Made by a program: the position numbers and the translations under genes
Part shown: in pieces, positions 1-9,726 of the stretch
Position numbering within the stretch: the stretch's first letter is position 1
How the letters are laid out: every line of letters begins with the position of its first letter
Assembly (NCBI GenBank): GCA_029027985.1
Contig: CP119076.1
Span: 3,842,422 to 3,906,421, forward strand
DNA from: Klebsiella aerogenes
GTDB lineage: Bacteria > Pseudomonadota > Gammaproteobacteria > Enterobacterales > Enterobacteriaceae
Direction of reading: 5' to 3'
DNA: 64,000 nt
Notes under the pieces: model-generated
Told to the model about the DNA's origin: nothing
The model's database searches: none
What the model saw: only the letters and a program-made list of their open reading frames with translations

Positions 1-469
1 GCGCCTCGACGCGCGGGCGATGGAAAGCCTGAAACGCCTCAGCGCTGCGCTGATAATCACCGCGATATTCAGAACCGTCCGCGAGGAACGCGCCGTACGG
101 CCCGACCGAACCGGCCACCAGCAGCGTTCCCGCCCCGACGTTTTCCGCGAGATACGCCTCGCGGGCTTTACGCGCCAGTTCGACACTTTTGCTAATCAGC
201 GCTTTCGACTGCGCTTCATCCAGCCCGCGGGCGGCAAAGCCCGCCGGGGTCGCCTGATAACTGGCGGTGATCGCCACCTGCGCGCCGGCGCGAAAATAGT
301 CGAGATGCACGTCGCGGATCAGTTGCGGGTTCTCCAGCAAGACCTTCGCCGACCACAGGCTATCGGCCAGATTGCAGCCGCGCGCTTCCAGTTCCGTCGC
401 CATCGCACCGTCCAACAGAATGAAAGGTTGCGTCTCAAGGAGAGAAGTTAGCGGGTTATTCTGCGGCAT
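1..469 (-). CDS. mmuM: Homocysteine S-methyltransferase MmuM, 5' part (runs off the window)
   Basis: The protein transfers a methyl group from S-methylmethionine to homocysteine, giving two methionines, in the cytoplasm. Translating the minus strand from the ATG at 469 gives an open frame to the window edge, about 156 residues, beginning [20 protein letters not shown] and continuing [11 protein letters not shown], the typical N-terminus of the Pfam S-methyl_trans barrel. A later segment reads [18 protein letters not shown], also typical. The Cys/Zn motif that would prove activity lies beyond the edge. The start overlaps the mmuP stop by 14 bp, so the two are translationally coupled as in E. 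coli mmuPM. Confidence 0.93.
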   Translation of the reverse strand, partial: MPQNNPLTSLLETQPFILLDGAMATELEARGCNLADSLWSAKVLLENPQLIRDVHLDYFRAGAQVAITASYQATPAGFAARGLDEAQSKALISKSVELARKAREAYLAENVGAGTLLVAGSVGPYGAFLADGSEYRGDYQRSAEAFQAFHRPRVEA

Positions 470-1865
470 GTTGCGGCTCCTGGGTTAATTTCCGTGTATG
501 AGTCAGATAGTAAGCACCATAACACAGCGCAACGAATGGGATCCCGCACCACAGCGCAATGCGCTGACTTGGGTCAAAGGCCAGGCCGATGCAGGCCACC
601 AGGCACAGTACAAAGCCCAGCACCGGCACCAGCGGATACCACGGCGCGCGATAGTGCAGTTCGCTTAGGGCTTTACCCTGCTGAAGATGGCGGCGACGGA
701 AGACAAAGTGCGACGCGCAGATGCTCAGCCACACCGCCACCACCGCAAAACCGGATATTGCCGACAGCGCAACAAACACCGTATCCGGCGCAATGACGCT
801 GGAAAACAGCGCCAGCACGCCGCCCAGCATGCTCACCGACAACGCGGTCAGCGGTACGCCGCGTTGGTTGACTTTGGCAAAGCAGGCCGGCAGCGTCTTC
901 TCGTTCGATAGCGACCACAGCATCCGCCCGGAAGCATACAGGCCGGAGTTCGCCGCCGATAGAATCGCCGTCAGGATCACGAAGTTAAACATATCCGCCG
1001 CATAGGGAATGCCAACCTTTTCAAAGACCAGCACAAAGGGGCTCTTTTCTACCCCCGCCTGCTGCATGGGGATCAGCGCGGCGAGCACGAAAACGGTACC
1101 AATAAAGAAAATAATCAGCCGGGCAATCGTCGTGCGGATCGCCACCGGAATGACTTTATGCGGGTTTTGCGTTTCCCCGGCGGCGATGCCGATAAGTTCC
1201 GTTCCCGAAAAAGCGAAATTGACCGCCACCATGGTCATCAGGATCGGCAACCCGCCGTGCGGGAACCAACCTTCGGCGGTGAGGTTATGCAATCCCGGAG
1301 CCGGCGCGCCGTCAGTCAGCGGAATAAAGCCGAAAATAGCCGCCCCGCCGAGAACGATAAACGCGATAATAGTGATGACTTTGACCAACGAGAACCAGAA
1401 TTCGCCTTCGGCGAAAAAACGGGTAGAGATAACGTTGAGGGCGAAGATCGCCGCGCAGAACAGCACACACCAGATCCAAACCGGCACTTGCGGGAACCAG
1501 TACTGCATACAGAATCCGGCGGCGGTAAAGCTGGAGCCGAGCGCAACGGTCCAGGTCAGCCAGTACAACCACGCCACCGTATAGCCGGTCGCCGGGCCGA
1601 GATAACGCGCGGCATAGACGTGGAAAGCGCCGGTTTCCGGCATCGCCACCGACAGCTCGCCGAGGCACTGCATCACCAGCCAGACCACCAACGCGCCAAT
1701 CAGATACGCCAGCAACGTACCCGCCGCGCCAGTAGTCGAAATAATATATCCGGTATTGAAGAATAACCCTGTGCCGATCACGCCGCCCAATGAGAGCATA
1801 ATCAGATGGCGCGTTTTCATGGTGCGCTTGAGTTGCCCACCTTGTTGTTGTGATGTTGTTTGCAT
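456..1865 (-). CDS. mmuP: S-methylmethionine permease MmuP
   Basis: An amino-acid permease of the APC superfamily that imports S-methylmethionine across the inner membrane. The protein has 469 residues, close to the usual MmuP length, with about 12 hydrophobic segments and the conserved APC helix-1 motif GGVIGTGLF at residues 27-35. The ATG at 1865 has a GAAGG ribosome site just upstream. It is the first gene of the mmuPM operon: mmuM follows with a 14-bp overlap, and that partner settles the substrate. A MetJ-like operator lies 19-34 bp upstream of the start. Sequence similarity alone would leave other APC members possible. Confidence 0.92.
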   Translation of the reverse strand: MQTTSQQQGGQLKRTMKTRHLIMLSLGGVIGTGLFFNTGYIISTTGAAGTLLAYLIGALVVWLVMQCLGELSVAMPETGAFHVYAARYLGPATGYTVAWLYWLTWTVALGSSFTAAGFCMQYWFPQVPVWIWCVLFCAAIFALNVISTRFFAEGEFWFSLVKVITIIAFIVLGGAAIFGFIPLTDGAPAPGLHNLTAEGWFPHGGLPILMTMVAVNFAFSGTELIGIAAGETQNPHKVIPVAIRTTIARLIIFFIGTVFVLAALIPMQQAGVEKSPFVLVFEKVGIPYAADMFNFVILTAILSAANSGLYASGRMLWSLSNEKTLPACFAKVNQRGVPLTALSVSMLGGVLALFSSVIAPDTVFVALSAISGFAVVAVWLSICASHFVFRRRHLQQGKALSELHYRAPWYPLVPVLGFVLCLVACIGLAFDPSQRIALWCGIPFVALCYGAYYLTHTRKLTQEPQHAAE

Positions 1866-1883
1866 ATTGCCTTCTTTATGTAT

Positions 1884-1899
1884 GGACGTCTAAACATCC
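1884..1899. promoter_or_regulatory. Candidate MetJ operator upstream of mmuP
   Basis: Two adjacent 8-mers, GGACGTCT and AAACATCC, match the met-box consensus AGACGTCT at 7 and 5 of 8 positions. MetJ binds tandem met boxes and represses mmuP in E. coli; the position just before the mmuP start fits. Binding here is inferred from the match only. Confidence 0.5.
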
Positions 1900-2092
1900 A
1901 AATGAAGGTCTTTTATACCGTGAGCGCGGGGAAATTGCAAAACGGGGGAGTAAAAACATATCGATCGCGTAGCGGTAACCGCGGTTTAAAACGACCGGGG
2001 CTGCGGCGACTCTCCTTGTGCCGCAACCGCAGGCCGTCTTCGGCTACACAGAGCACACCTCGTTCCAGTAGGCTTCGCGCGTCCAGCGCCGC

Positions 2093-2268
2093 TCAGTATG
2101 TTTTGTCATGGCGAAACCACCGGGTTTCCACGTTGCCGAGATCCACGCCATACAGGCTGGCGACCGGCAAGATCGCCTCCATCATCCGTTGACCATCTTG
2201 CTGCCCGGCTTCTCCGTTAGATAAAAAGCCAGCCAGCCGGTAATCCGTTGCCACAGCGCTACTTTCAT
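2093..2268 (-). pseudogene. Short coupled or frameshifted ORF remnant
   Basis: Between mmuP and the next operon (1900-2545) no full gene is visible. On the minus strand an ATG at 2268 follows a strong GGAGG ribosome site but opens only 28 codons. Its TGA overlaps, as ATGA, the start of a 30-codon frame (MMEAILPVASLYGVDLGNVE and on) ending at 2093. That second frame stays open upstream through the first and reads like normal protein (LAGFLSNGEAGQQDGQ). A third short frame starts where the second stops. This fits either tiny coupled peptides or one gene broken by two frameshifts. I do not recognise the family. Confidence 0.25.
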
Positions 2269-2545
2269 TTTTCCTCCCTCGGTCGGGTTTGCGTTGTGGT
2301 TATTTCAACCACAGTTGCCGGGCGGCAGGAAATATCAATTCCGAATTTGCAATCCTGAAAGAAGCATATTCACCACGGCGCTTGAGTTGCTAAGCCCTTC
2401 CTGAAGAAGCGATTTGCTCATCAACAATATCCACATTGTTATTAAGCATTTTTGGTTATAGATAAGAATTTTTTCTTCTTTGCCGGGCGAGGCGCTTTTA
2501 TGGGAGCGTGATAAACACAAAACAAAACAGGGATTCAGGGGAATG

Positions 2546-3358
2546 ATGGTGCATAAAACCTATACTAAAATCGCTTTCACGCTGGGCGCGCTGCTGCTGG
2601 CCGCCCAGGCACAGGCCGATCAATTGGCCGATATCAAAGCCGCCGGGGTGGTCAAGGTCGCCACCTTCGATGCCAACCCGCCCTTCGGCTCGGTGGATGC
2701 CAAAACCCACCAGCTGGTAGGCTATGACGTTGATTTCGCCCAGGCGTTGGCAAAGTCACTCGGCGTAAAGCTTGAACTGGTCGCCACTAACCCGGCAAAC
2801 CGTATTCCGCTGCTGCAGTCCGGCAAAGCCGACCTGATCGTCGCCGACATCACCATTACCCCGGAACGCGCGCAGGTTATTGATTTCTCAACGCCGTATT
2901 TTGTGACCGGCCAGCAGTTCCTGGTCCCGGCCAAATCGCCGGACAAGCTGGATGACTACAGCAAGGCACGAATCGGCGCGGTGAAAGGCACGACCGGTGA
3001 GCAAGCTCTGCATCAGCGTTTCCCGCAGTCACGCGTGCTCTCCTATGACGATATTCCGCTGGCGCTAACCGCCCTGCGTAACGGCAACGTGCAGGCCATT
3101 ACCCAGGACAGCACCATTCTCTTCGGGCTGCTGGCTGGCGCACCGGATAAAGCCAACTTTAAAATTCTGCCGGACCTGCTGAGTAAAGAAGAGATCGGCG
3201 TCGGCGTGAAAAAAGGCGAACCGGCGCTGCTGAAAGCGGTGAACGACGAGCTGATTAAGCTAGAGAAATCAGGCCAGGCGGCGAAAATTTACAACACCTG
3301 GTTTGGCCCTGGCACCTCCTCTCCGCAGCCGCGCGCCTTCACCATAGAAGCGAAATAA
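2546..3358 (+). CDS. Periplasmic polar amino-acid-binding protein of an ABC importer
   Basis: The solute-binding subunit of a polar amino-acid ABC importer, bacterial SBP family 3. The ATG at 2546 follows an AGGGG ribosome site and gives 270 residues with a signal peptide of about 24 residues ending AQAQA. The mature part shows family 3 features: a YDVDFAQALAKSLG segment early, and LLQSGKADLIVADITITPER followed by a DFSTPYF stretch. It is the first gene of a four-gene operon (binding protein, ATPase, two permeases) with gaps of 5 bp or overlaps. The ligand cannot be read from sequence; glutamate/aspartate or another polar amino acid is likely. An ATG at 2543 is an alternative start. Confidence 0.82.
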   Translation: MVHKTYTKIAFTLGALLLAAQAQADQLADIKAAGVVKVATFDANPPFGSVDAKTHQLVGYDVDFAQALAKSLGVKLELVATNPANRIPLLQSGKADLIVADITITPERAQVIDFSTPYFVTGQQFLVPAKSPDKLDDYSKARIGAVKGTTGEQALHQRFPQSRVLSYDDIPLALTALRNGNVQAITQDSTILFGLLAGAPDKANFKILPDLLSKEEIGVGVKKGEPALLKAVNDELIKLEKSGQAAKIYNTWFGPGTSSPQPRAFTIEAK

Positions 3359-3363
3359 TCCTC

Positions 3364-4182
3364 ATGTTTTCCGCCCTATTTTCACGTTCCGCGGCTTCGG
3401 CCGCGGATTTCTCACATCTGCAGCAGGCCAGTATTACCTTTCGCGACGTGGTCAAACGCTACGGCGAGCATCGGGTACTCAACGGGATTAATTTAACGGT
3501 CAATCCCGGCGAAGTAGTGGCGATCCTCGGGCCTTCAGGATCGGGGAAATCAACGCTGATCCGCCTGATCAACCAACTGGAATCGCTAAGCGACGGTGAG
3601 ATCCTGATCGATGGCAAAGCGACTCGCCGTTTGACCGGCAGCGCACTACGCCAGTTGCGCAGCCGGGTTGGTTTTGTCTTCCAGCAATTCAATCTCTATG
3701 CCCACCTGACGGCGCAGGAGAATATCACCCTGGCGCTGGAGCGCGTGCACGGCTGGCAACGACCCGCGGCCCAGCAGCGAGCGTTGGAATTACTCACTCA
3801 GGTTGGTCTCACCGATAAAGCCCGGCAGATGCCCGCTCAGCTTTCCGGTGGTCAACAGCAGCGGGTGGCTATCGCCCGCGCCCTTGCCTCTTCGCCACAA
3901 ATCATCCTCTTTGACGAACCCACCTCGGCGCTGGATCCGGAAATGATCGGCGAGGTATTACAGGTAATGAAAGCGCTGGCCCACAGCGGTATCACGATGG
4001 TGGTCGTCACGCACGAAATGCAGTTTGCCCGTGAAATTGCCGATCGGGTGGTGTTTATTGACGGTGGCGAAATCCTCGAAACCGCGCCGCCGGCGGAATT
4101 TTTCGCCCGCCCGCAGCATGCGCGCACCCGTCGTTTTCTGCAGAAGGTCCTCGACCCGTTGCATCAGGAGAATCTTGAGTGA
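3364..4182 (+). CDS. Polar amino-acid ABC transporter, ATP-binding protein
   Basis: The ATPase subunit that powers the importer encoded by its neighbours, acting at the cytoplasmic face. The protein has 272 residues. Walker A GPSGSGKST is at 56-64, the Q-loop near 107, the signature LSGGQ at 160-164, Walker B ILFDEP at 181-186 and the H-loop histidine at 217. About 20 residues precede the domain, slightly longer than GlnQ/GltL-type proteins. The start lies 5 bp after the binding-protein stop, and the end overlaps the first permease start. Family assignment to the polar amino-acid (PAAT) ATPases is firm; the substrate is not. Confidence 0.88.
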   Translation: MFSALFSRSAASAADFSHLQQASITFRDVVKRYGEHRVLNGINLTVNPGEVVAILGPSGSGKSTLIRLINQLESLSDGEILIDGKATRRLTGSALRQLRSRVGFVFQQFNLYAHLTAQENITLALERVHGWQRPAAQQRALELLTQVGLTDKARQMPAQLSGGQQQRVAIARALASSPQIILFDEPTSALDPEMIGEVLQVMKALAHSGITMVVVTHEMQFAREIADRVVFIDGGEILETAPPAEFFARPQHARTRRFLQKVLDPLHQENLE

Positions 4183-4931
4183 TGGCGATTCTCGACTGGC
4201 ATGGCGTACTCAGCGGGCAGCCGCTGCAGTGGATTATCTCCGGCTTTCTTACCACCATCTGGGTCAGCATCGCGGGGATCCTGCTCGCCACCGCGTTAGC
4301 GGTTCTGCTACTGGCCTTGCGACTCGGCGGCGGGCGCCCAGGCCGCTGGCTGGTGACGGCATGGGTATCATTGTTTCGCAATACGCCGTTGCTGGTCCAG
4401 CTGCTGTTCTGGTACTTCGCCGCGTGGAACCTACTGCCGCTGGCGGCGCGCGATTTTATCAACGACTCCCACAGCTGGTCGATTTTGCCCGGCAACGTCT
4501 GGTGGTTGACGCCGGAGTTTCTCTGTTCAATGTGGGGGCTCGGCGTGTTCACTTCGGCATTTCTGGTGGAAGAAATTGCCTCCGGGTTGCGGGCAGTAAG
4601 CCGCGGCCAGCGCGAAGCGGCGCTGTCGCAAGGATTTAGCTCATGGGGCCAGCTGCGTTTTATCCTGCTGCCGCAGGGGCTGGCGAACGCCTGGCAGCCG
4701 ATCGTCGGTCAGTATCTGAACCTGATGAAACTCTCGTCGCTGGCGAGCGGTATCGGCTTTGCCGAGCTGACCTACCAGGTGCGGCAAATCGAAAGCTATA
4801 ACGCCCATGCGCTGGAGGCCTTTGCTATCGGCACCGCGCTGTATCTGGCGCTGGGTATCGTTATGGGACTGGCGCTGACGCGCTTCGGCCCGGGACATCG
4901 TCAGCCACGGAGCGCACAACATGAACGCTAA
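4179..4931 (+). CDS. Polar amino-acid ABC transporter permease 1
   Basis: An integral membrane subunit of the amino-acid importer, HisM/GltJ-like. It has 250 residues with about five hydrophobic helices and an EAA-loop motif (SRGQREAALSQGFSSWGQLR) that contacts the ATPase. The start is the GTG at 4179, overlapping the preceding TGA, with CAGGAG 8 nt upstream; the ATG at 4182 is an equally possible start. The long loop between the early helices (AARDFINDSHSWSILPGNVW) resembles GltJ-type permeases, which supports an acidic amino-acid importer, but only weakly. It overlaps the second permease by 11 bp. Confidence 0.85.
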   Translation: MMAILDWHGVLSGQPLQWIISGFLTTIWVSIAGILLATALAVLLLALRLGGGRPGRWLVTAWVSLFRNTPLLVQLLFWYFAAWNLLPLAARDFINDSHSWSILPGNVWWLTPEFLCSMWGLGVFTSAFLVEEIASGLRAVSRGQREAALSQGFSSWGQLRFILLPQGLANAWQPIVGQYLNLMKLSSLASGIGFAELTYQVRQIESYNAHALEAFAIGTALYLALGIVMGLALTRFGPGHRQPRSAQHER

Positions 4932-5625
4932 CCTCGCGGTGATCGCCGACAATCTGGATTACCTGCTGTGGGGACGGTTGGCGGAAGGCCAGCCCGGCGG
5001 CGTAGCGCTGACCTTGCTGATGGCTATCGGCGCGACCGCGCTGGCGTTGCCTGGTGGGATCCTGCTGGCCTGCGCCGCCTGGCGCTACGGCGGCGTCATT
5101 CGTCGCCTGCTGTTCCTGTGGGCGGAAATTATTCGCGGTATTCCATTAATCTTCGTTATTTTCTGGCTCTGGTATCTGCTGCCGATGCTCACCGGCGGCG
5201 ACCTGCCGGGCGCGGTAACGGTGGCGTTAGCGCTAGCGTGGTTTACCGCCGCTTCGGTGATGCACTCAGTGCTGGCAGGGCTGCACGCCCTGCCGCGCGG
5301 ACAGTATGAGGCCGCGCTGACCCAGGGATTCGCCCCCGGGCAGACGCTGTGTTTAATCTTGCTGCCGCAGGCGCTACGCAACGTACAGCCATCGCTGATC
5401 GGTATCTTTATCGGCCTGCTAAAAGACACCTCGCTGGCGTTTATCGTCAACGTGCCTGAGCTCACTACCGTCGCCGGGCAGGTCAATAATCGGGTACAAA
5501 TCTACCCGCTGGCGATATTCGTCTTTACCGGCGCGGTTTACTATCTGCTGTGCTGCTCCCTGAGCCTACTGGCGAGCCGCCGCTTTACCAGGCGTAGCGC
5601 TGACAGGCGCTTCGCAGCCGATTGA
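4921..5625 (+). CDS. Polar amino-acid ABC transporter permease 2
   Basis: The second membrane subunit of the importer, GltK/HisQ-like, 234 residues with about five hydrophobic segments. An early segment WAEIIRGIPLIFVIFWLWYL and an EAA loop (PRGQYEAALTQGFAPGQTLC) are typical of PAAT permeases. The ATG at 4921 lies inside the end of permease 1, so the two are probably translated together. The last 41 bp overlap the end of the convergent LysR gene on the other strand, so transcription from the two sides meets here. Confidence 0.85.
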   Translation: MNANLAVIADNLDYLLWGRLAEGQPGGVALTLLMAIGATALALPGGILLACAAWRYGGVIRRLLFLWAEIIRGIPLIFVIFWLWYLLPMLTGGDLPGAVTVALALAWFTAASVMHSVLAGLHALPRGQYEAALTQGFAPGQTLCLILLPQALRNVQPSLIGIFIGLLKDTSLAFIVNVPELTTVAGQVNNRVQIYPLAIFVFTGAVYYLLCCSLSLLASRRFTRRSADRRFAAD

Positions 5626-6493
5626 GAAACAATCTGGCATTGGCGGTCAGCGCCGATTTCTGCGACCACACCGCGCAATACTGCGCCGCCGGTAGCGTGG
5701 ACACCGGTAGCGTAACCAGTTTCTCGCCCAGCAGCAGCGGCTGGTTCATGGCGCGCGCGACAATGGTCAGATAATCGGATTCCAGTACCATCTGTAGACC
5801 GACTATCACCGAGTCGGTGCGTAGCGGAGTAATCGATACCTGGCGATAAAAGTGGATCAGCTCGTTTTGCAGTTGCTGGTAGTAACCCATCGGCGATTCC
5901 GGCAGCAGCCAGCGGGCTTTACGCAGCGCCAGTAGATCGCTTTCCTGCGCCAACGGGTGATCCTTGCGCGCCACCACGCAAAACGGCGCGGTAAATAGCG
6001 GTTCCAGTATTACGCCTTCCGGTGGATGCATTGGATCGACCGAACCGATCGCCAGATCGATCTCTCCGCTGCGAACGCCCGGCAGCAGCGACGAAAGCTG
6101 CCCCTCTTTCACCGTCATCTGCACCTGCGGCAGCGCCTGCTTAAATCCTTTGGCAACCTGCGGGAAAACCGTCAGCGCAATGAGCGAAGAAAAACCGATC
6201 GTCAGTCGCCCGTGGGTGATGTGGTTAATCTGCTCGACCTCATCCGCCGCGCGCCGCAGTTCCTCCAGCACCCACTCCGCGCGCTGTAAAAAGGCAATAC
6301 CCGCTTCGGTCAGGGCAATCCCCTCTTTGCTACGCAATAAAAGTTGTGTCCCCAGGGTTTGCTCCAGCTCACGCAATGTTCGACTCAGCGCCGGCTGAGA
6401 TTGCCCCAGCTCACGCGCCGCCGAGCGGATGCTGCCACTACGCGCCACCTGCCTTAGCGCCTGCAGCTGGCTCAATTTGGGAAGATATTTCAC
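5585..6493 (-). CDS. LysR-family transcriptional regulator
   Basis: A LysR-type regulator of 302 residues starting at a GTG (6493). The N-terminal winged helix-turn-helix (residues 1-62) contains the usual pattern SIRSAARELGQSQPALSRTL; a periplasmic-binding-like effector domain follows. The overall look is close to the TdcA/AbgR group. It is divergent from the MFS carrier gene, with 133 bp between the starts, and this is the classic layout for a LysR regulator controlling the divergent operon (MFS carrier plus M20 hydrolase). It converges with the amino-acid ABC operon and may have nothing to do with it. Confidence 0.85.
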   Translation of the reverse strand: MKYLPKLSQLQALRQVARSGSIRSAARELGQSQPALSRTLRELEQTLGTQLLLRSKEGIALTEAGIAFLQRAEWVLEELRRAADEVEQINHITHGRLTIGFSSLIALTVFPQVAKGFKQALPQVQMTVKEGQLSSLLPGVRSGEIDLAIGSVDPMHPPEGVILEPLFTAPFCVVARKDHPLAQESDLLALRKARWLLPESPMGYYQQLQNELIHFYRQVSITPLRTDSVIVGLQMVLESDYLTIVARAMNQPLLLGEKLVTLPVSTLPAAQYCAVWSQKSALTANARLFLNRLRSACQRYAW

Positions 6494-6626
6494 CGTTTAC
6501 CCCTATCAGAAAAAAGCATCACCTATAGAAAAATTATATCTTCCCGCCGCGTTGGTAAAGCCTGAGGATGCAGTTGGGGACTCCCCACGACAACACACGC
6601 AACCATGAGACACCAGGCGGAAAAAA

Positions 6627-7820
6627 ATGAAAAGTCAGTCTCAGATGATCTTCTTACTGTTTATCGGCTACGTGGTCGTTTATATCGACAAAACCGTGAC
6701 CGGCTTCGCGCTGCTGCCTATCGAAAAGGAGTTCGGGCTCAATGCCGAACAGCTGGGCTATATCACCGGCATCTTTTTTCTTGCCTATTCGCTGTTTCAG
6801 GTGCCGGCAGGCTGGCTTAACGATCGCATCGGCTACAAAACCATGCTGGTGCTGTCGCTGGCGGCGCTAGGCGTATTCGCGCTGTGCTTCGGCTTGCTGG
6901 GATTGAGTTTTGGCCTGCTGCTGCTGTTCCGTTTTCTATCGGGCGTGGGCCACTCCGGCTACCCCTGTTCCTGCGCCAAGGCGGTGGTGAGCAATTTCAG
7001 CCTTGAGCAGCGCACCTTCGCTCAATCGATTTTACTGTCGTCAGCGGGGCTGGCGATGACCATCGGGCCAATTATCGCCGTCAACGCCCTGGCGCTGCTC
7101 GGTTGGCATCTGTCGTTCACCGTACTGGGGATCATGGCCTGCGCCATCGCATTATTGATCGCCCTGCGCGTGCCGCGTCAGCAGCCGACGGCCATCACGG
7201 CGAAGAAGCGCGCCGCTGGTACCGGGCTGTGGCGTAACCCCACGGTGATCCTGTTATTTCTGGCTATCTTCTGCGTCAATATTCCCAGCTACGGCCTGAT
7301 GGCCTGGCTACCGAAGTTCTTCGTTCAGAGTATGGGCATGTCGCTGGCCTCTTCCGGCTATGTGGTAGCCGCAGGTGGTTTGGGGATCTGGATATCTTCG
7401 CTCGGCACTGGTTGGCTGGTCGGTAAATATTTTCTCAACCGCGAGCCGCTGGTGATTGCTATTAGCGCGCTGATCAGCGCCGCGGCGATCTTCGCCATTT
7501 CCCGTGCACAGACGCCGCTGAGCGCTAGCCTGCTGCTGTTTATCGGCGAAATTTTCCTGATGTCGACCTTTGTCACCGCCTTCACCCTGCCGATGAAGCG
7601 CCTGCCGGAAAATATGATGGGGTCGGCCATCGGTCTAATTAATACCGGCGGCACCCTCGGCGGTTTTGTATCGCCGATCGTCATTGGCTATCTGGTGGAG
7701 AAAACCCATGGATACGCCAGCGCCTTCCTGTTTCTTTCACTGGCGATGGTCTGCTCCGCGCTGGCGGTACTGCCGCTAATGAAGCGTAAAACCATCGTCA
7801 GCCAGCCCGTTATTGATTGA
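6627..7820 (+). CDS. MFS transporter, anion:cation symporter-like
   Basis: A major-facilitator carrier of 397 residues with about 12 hydrophobic segments. Motif A of the family is visible after helix 2 ([13 protein letters not shown], near residues 63-75), and helix 1 carries [20 protein letters not shown], a pattern seen in the ACS group that takes up organic anions. The next gene, an M20 amidohydrolase, starts 12 bp after this stop, so the carrier probably imports the acylated or peptide-like compound that the enzyme splits. The divergent LysR gene is the likely regulator. The substrate is unknown. Confidence 0.8.
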   Translation: MKSQSQMIFLLFIGYVVVYIDKTVTGFALLPIEKEFGLNAEQLGYITGIFFLAYSLFQVPAGWLNDRIGYKTMLVLSLAALGVFALCFGLLGLSFGLLLLFRFLSGVGHSGYPCSCAKAVVSNFSLEQRTFAQSILLSSAGLAMTIGPIIAVNALALLGWHLSFTVLGIMACAIALLIALRVPRQQPTAITAKKRAAGTGLWRNPTVILLFLAIFCVNIPSYGLMAWLPKFFVQSMGMSLASSGYVVAAGGLGIWISSLGTGWLVGKYFLNREPLVIAISALISAAAIFAISRAQTPLSASLLLFIGEIFLMSTFVTAFTLPMKRLPENMMGSAIGLINTGGTLGGFVSPIVIGYLVEKTHGYASAFLFLSLAMVCSALAVLPLMKRKTIVSQPVID

Positions 7821-7831
7821 AGGAGTCTCTG

Positions 7832-9013
7832 ATGCATCACGCTACTGAACAGTTAATTTCCGTCGCGGCCGAGGAAGCGCTGCGCTGGCGTCGCCACATC
7901 CACGCCCACCCGGATTTGTCGTTTAACGAAAAGCCGACCGCCGATTATATCGCCCGCGAGCTGGCGCCGTTTACCGGCCTGGAGATAAGCCGACCGCTGG
8001 AAAATAGCGTTATCGCCGTGCTGCACGGCGCGCATCCGGGGCCGATGTGGGCGCTGCGCGCTGATATCGACGCGCTGCCACTACAGGAAGAGAGCGGAGA
8101 AACGTTTTGCTCGACAAAGCCCGGCGTGATGCACGCCTGCGGCCACGACGCGCATACCGCGATGCTGATGGGGGCCGCGAAAGTGCTGTGCCAGCTGCGC
8201 GAAAAGCTACACGGCAGTATCAAATTCATTTTCCAGCCCGCAGAAGAGGTACCGCCGGGCGGTGCGCGTGAACTCGTTGAGCTGGGTGTGGTTGACGACG
8301 TCGAACATATTTTCGGACTGCATGTTTTCCCCACCAGCCCGGTCGGCGTCATTACGCTGAAAGAAGGGGTATATGTCGCCTCCAGCGATAACTTTGATAT
8401 TACCATCCGCGGTAAAGGCGGCCATGGCTCAATGCCGCAGCACTGTATCGATCCGGTCACTATCGGCGCGGAAGCCGTCGGCGCGCTGCAGCAGATCGTC
8501 GCGCGCAATATCGATCCGGCGAACGCGCCGGTACTGACTATCGCCACCTTCCAGGCCGGCGACAGCTATAACGTTATCCCCGATAGCGCGCGTCTGGCCG
8601 GCACGCTGCGCACGCATAGCCAGCAGGTACGCGAGGCGGTGCCGCCGCTGATGGCGCGGATCCTCGACGGCATCACCGCCGCCCACGGCGCCAGCTACGA
8701 AATCAAATGGCAGCAGGGTTATGCGGTGGGCAACAATCACGACGCGACGAACCATATCGCCCGCGAAGCCATTGCCCGCCACTTCCCGGCGGGTACGCTA
8801 CAGTTGCAGGATAAAGCGCTGTTTGGCAGCGAGGATTTCTCCTCCTATCAGGAGAAAATCCCCGGTACCTTCCTGTTTATCGGCTGCGGCAATCCGCAAA
8901 AAGGCGCGACGTGGAACGTGCACAATCCACATTTTCGCATCGATGAAGATGCGCTGGCGGTCGGCATTAAGACCCACATCGCGCTGGTAAGCCCGTTACT
9001 CAACGATGAATAG
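7832..9013 (+). CDS. M20-family amidohydrolase (hippurate hydrolase-like)
   Basis: A metal-dependent amidohydrolase of peptidase family M20, probably cytoplasmic, which removes an acyl or aminoacyl group from an amino-acid conjugate. The ATG at 7832 follows AAGGAG by 7 nt and gives 393 residues. Likely metal ligands are visible: Cys103 and His105 in [10 protein letters not shown], Glu138/139 in FQPAEEV, His163 in FGLHVF, and a late His in HNPHFRID. The dimerisation domain contains GGHGSMP. It is paired with the MFS gene just upstream. Similar proteins include hippuricase, N-acyl amino-acid hydrolase and AbgA/B; the true substrate cannot be decided here. Confidence 0.85.
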   Translation: MHHATEQLISVAAEEALRWRRHIHAHPDLSFNEKPTADYIARELAPFTGLEISRPLENSVIAVLHGAHPGPMWALRADIDALPLQEESGETFCSTKPGVMHACGHDAHTAMLMGAAKVLCQLREKLHGSIKFIFQPAEEVPPGGARELVELGVVDDVEHIFGLHVFPTSPVGVITLKEGVYVASSDNFDITIRGKGGHGSMPQHCIDPVTIGAEAVGALQQIVARNIDPANAPVLTIATFQAGDSYNVIPDSARLAGTLRTHSQQVREAVPPLMARILDGITAAHGASYEIKWQQGYAVGNNHDATNHIAREAIARHFPAGTLQLQDKALFGSEDFSSYQEKIPGTFLFIGCGNPQKGATWNVHNPHFRIDEDALAVGIKTHIALVSPLLNDE

Positions 9014-9019
9014 ATAAGG

Positions 9020-9049
9020 CGATTGCCCGGCTATTTCACCGGGCAATCG
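9020..9049. terminator. Hairpin between convergent M20 gene and ecp operon
   Basis: Perfect 11-bp arms, CGATTGCCCGG and CCGGGCAATCG, enclose an 8-nt loop. The hairpin lies between the M20 stop and the ecpE stop, and its right arm codes the last residues of EcpE. It has no long T-run, so it probably works as a modest bidirectional terminator or as 3'-end protection. Confidence 0.5.
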
Positions 9050-9726
9050 TGGCTGATTTTAATAAATTTATCGTTATAGATGAGGTAGTGGTTCCCTGGT
9101 TGGCGCAGCGACGCCTGGCGAACCACGTCGCCAGGACGCAAATACCAGGCGTCGCCCTCTTCTTCTGTGGTATCGCACCCCGGTTTGATCAGCAGCTTAA
9201 ACCAGGTATTGCCGGTATTGCTGACGGTCCCTGCCGCCTTGTCGAAAGCCCATTTAAACTGTACCTGTCGCGGGCGAACCACCAGAATCGTATCCATTAC
9301 CACCACCGGCTCCATGCTGACCTGGCCGCCCGCCGGGGCGCGCATCACCAGATTGCGAGTCGGAATTTCGCGAAACGAGACCCGGTAGTAGCGCTCGCGG
9401 TTATCCTTCGGCCCGTGGTAATAGAACTTAAAGAACTCGCTTTCGCCCGCCTGCAGCGTCAGCTGGCGCGGGGCGAACAGCAGCTCGCCGTCCGCCGGAC
9501 GCGACCGAACCTCCCGGCCGCCGGGCCGGTCGATGGCGATCAGCGACACCCGATACAAGCGCGCGCTTTTATTGTTATTCAGCACCCGTTTGGCGGCGAA
9601 CTCATCGTCGGAGGCCAGCGAAAAGGTCAGATTGCCGACGGAAATCGCCTGCGCCAGCGGTGCGGCCAGCAGCCACAGGCTAACCAGCGCCAGCTTAATT
9701 AATATTACGCCACGTCGCCTGAACAT
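9031..9726 (-). CDS. ecpE: Common pilus chaperone EcpE
   Basis: The second periplasmic chaperone of the E. coli common pilus (ECP/Mat) system, which folds pilus subunits. The ATG at 9726 gives 231 residues with a signal sequence ending LAAPLAQA, close to the known EcpE length. A longer in-frame extension to 9843 has no signal peptide at its N-terminus and is rejected. The chaperone strand pattern [20 protein letters not shown] is shared with EcpB in this operon. It is the last gene of ecpRABCDE and overlaps ecpD by 32 bp. Confidence 0.92.
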   Translation of the reverse strand: MFRRRGVILIKLALVSLWLLAAPLAQAISVGNLTFSLASDDEFAAKRVLNNNKSARLYRVSLIAIDRPGGREVRSRPADGELLFAPRQLTLQAGESEFFKFYYHGPKDNRERYYRVSFREIPTRNLVMRAPAGGQVSMEPVVVMDTILVVRPRQVQFKWAFDKAAGTVSNTGNTWFKLLIKPGCDTTEEEGDAWYLRPGDVVRQASLRQPGNHYLIYNDKFIKISHDCPVK

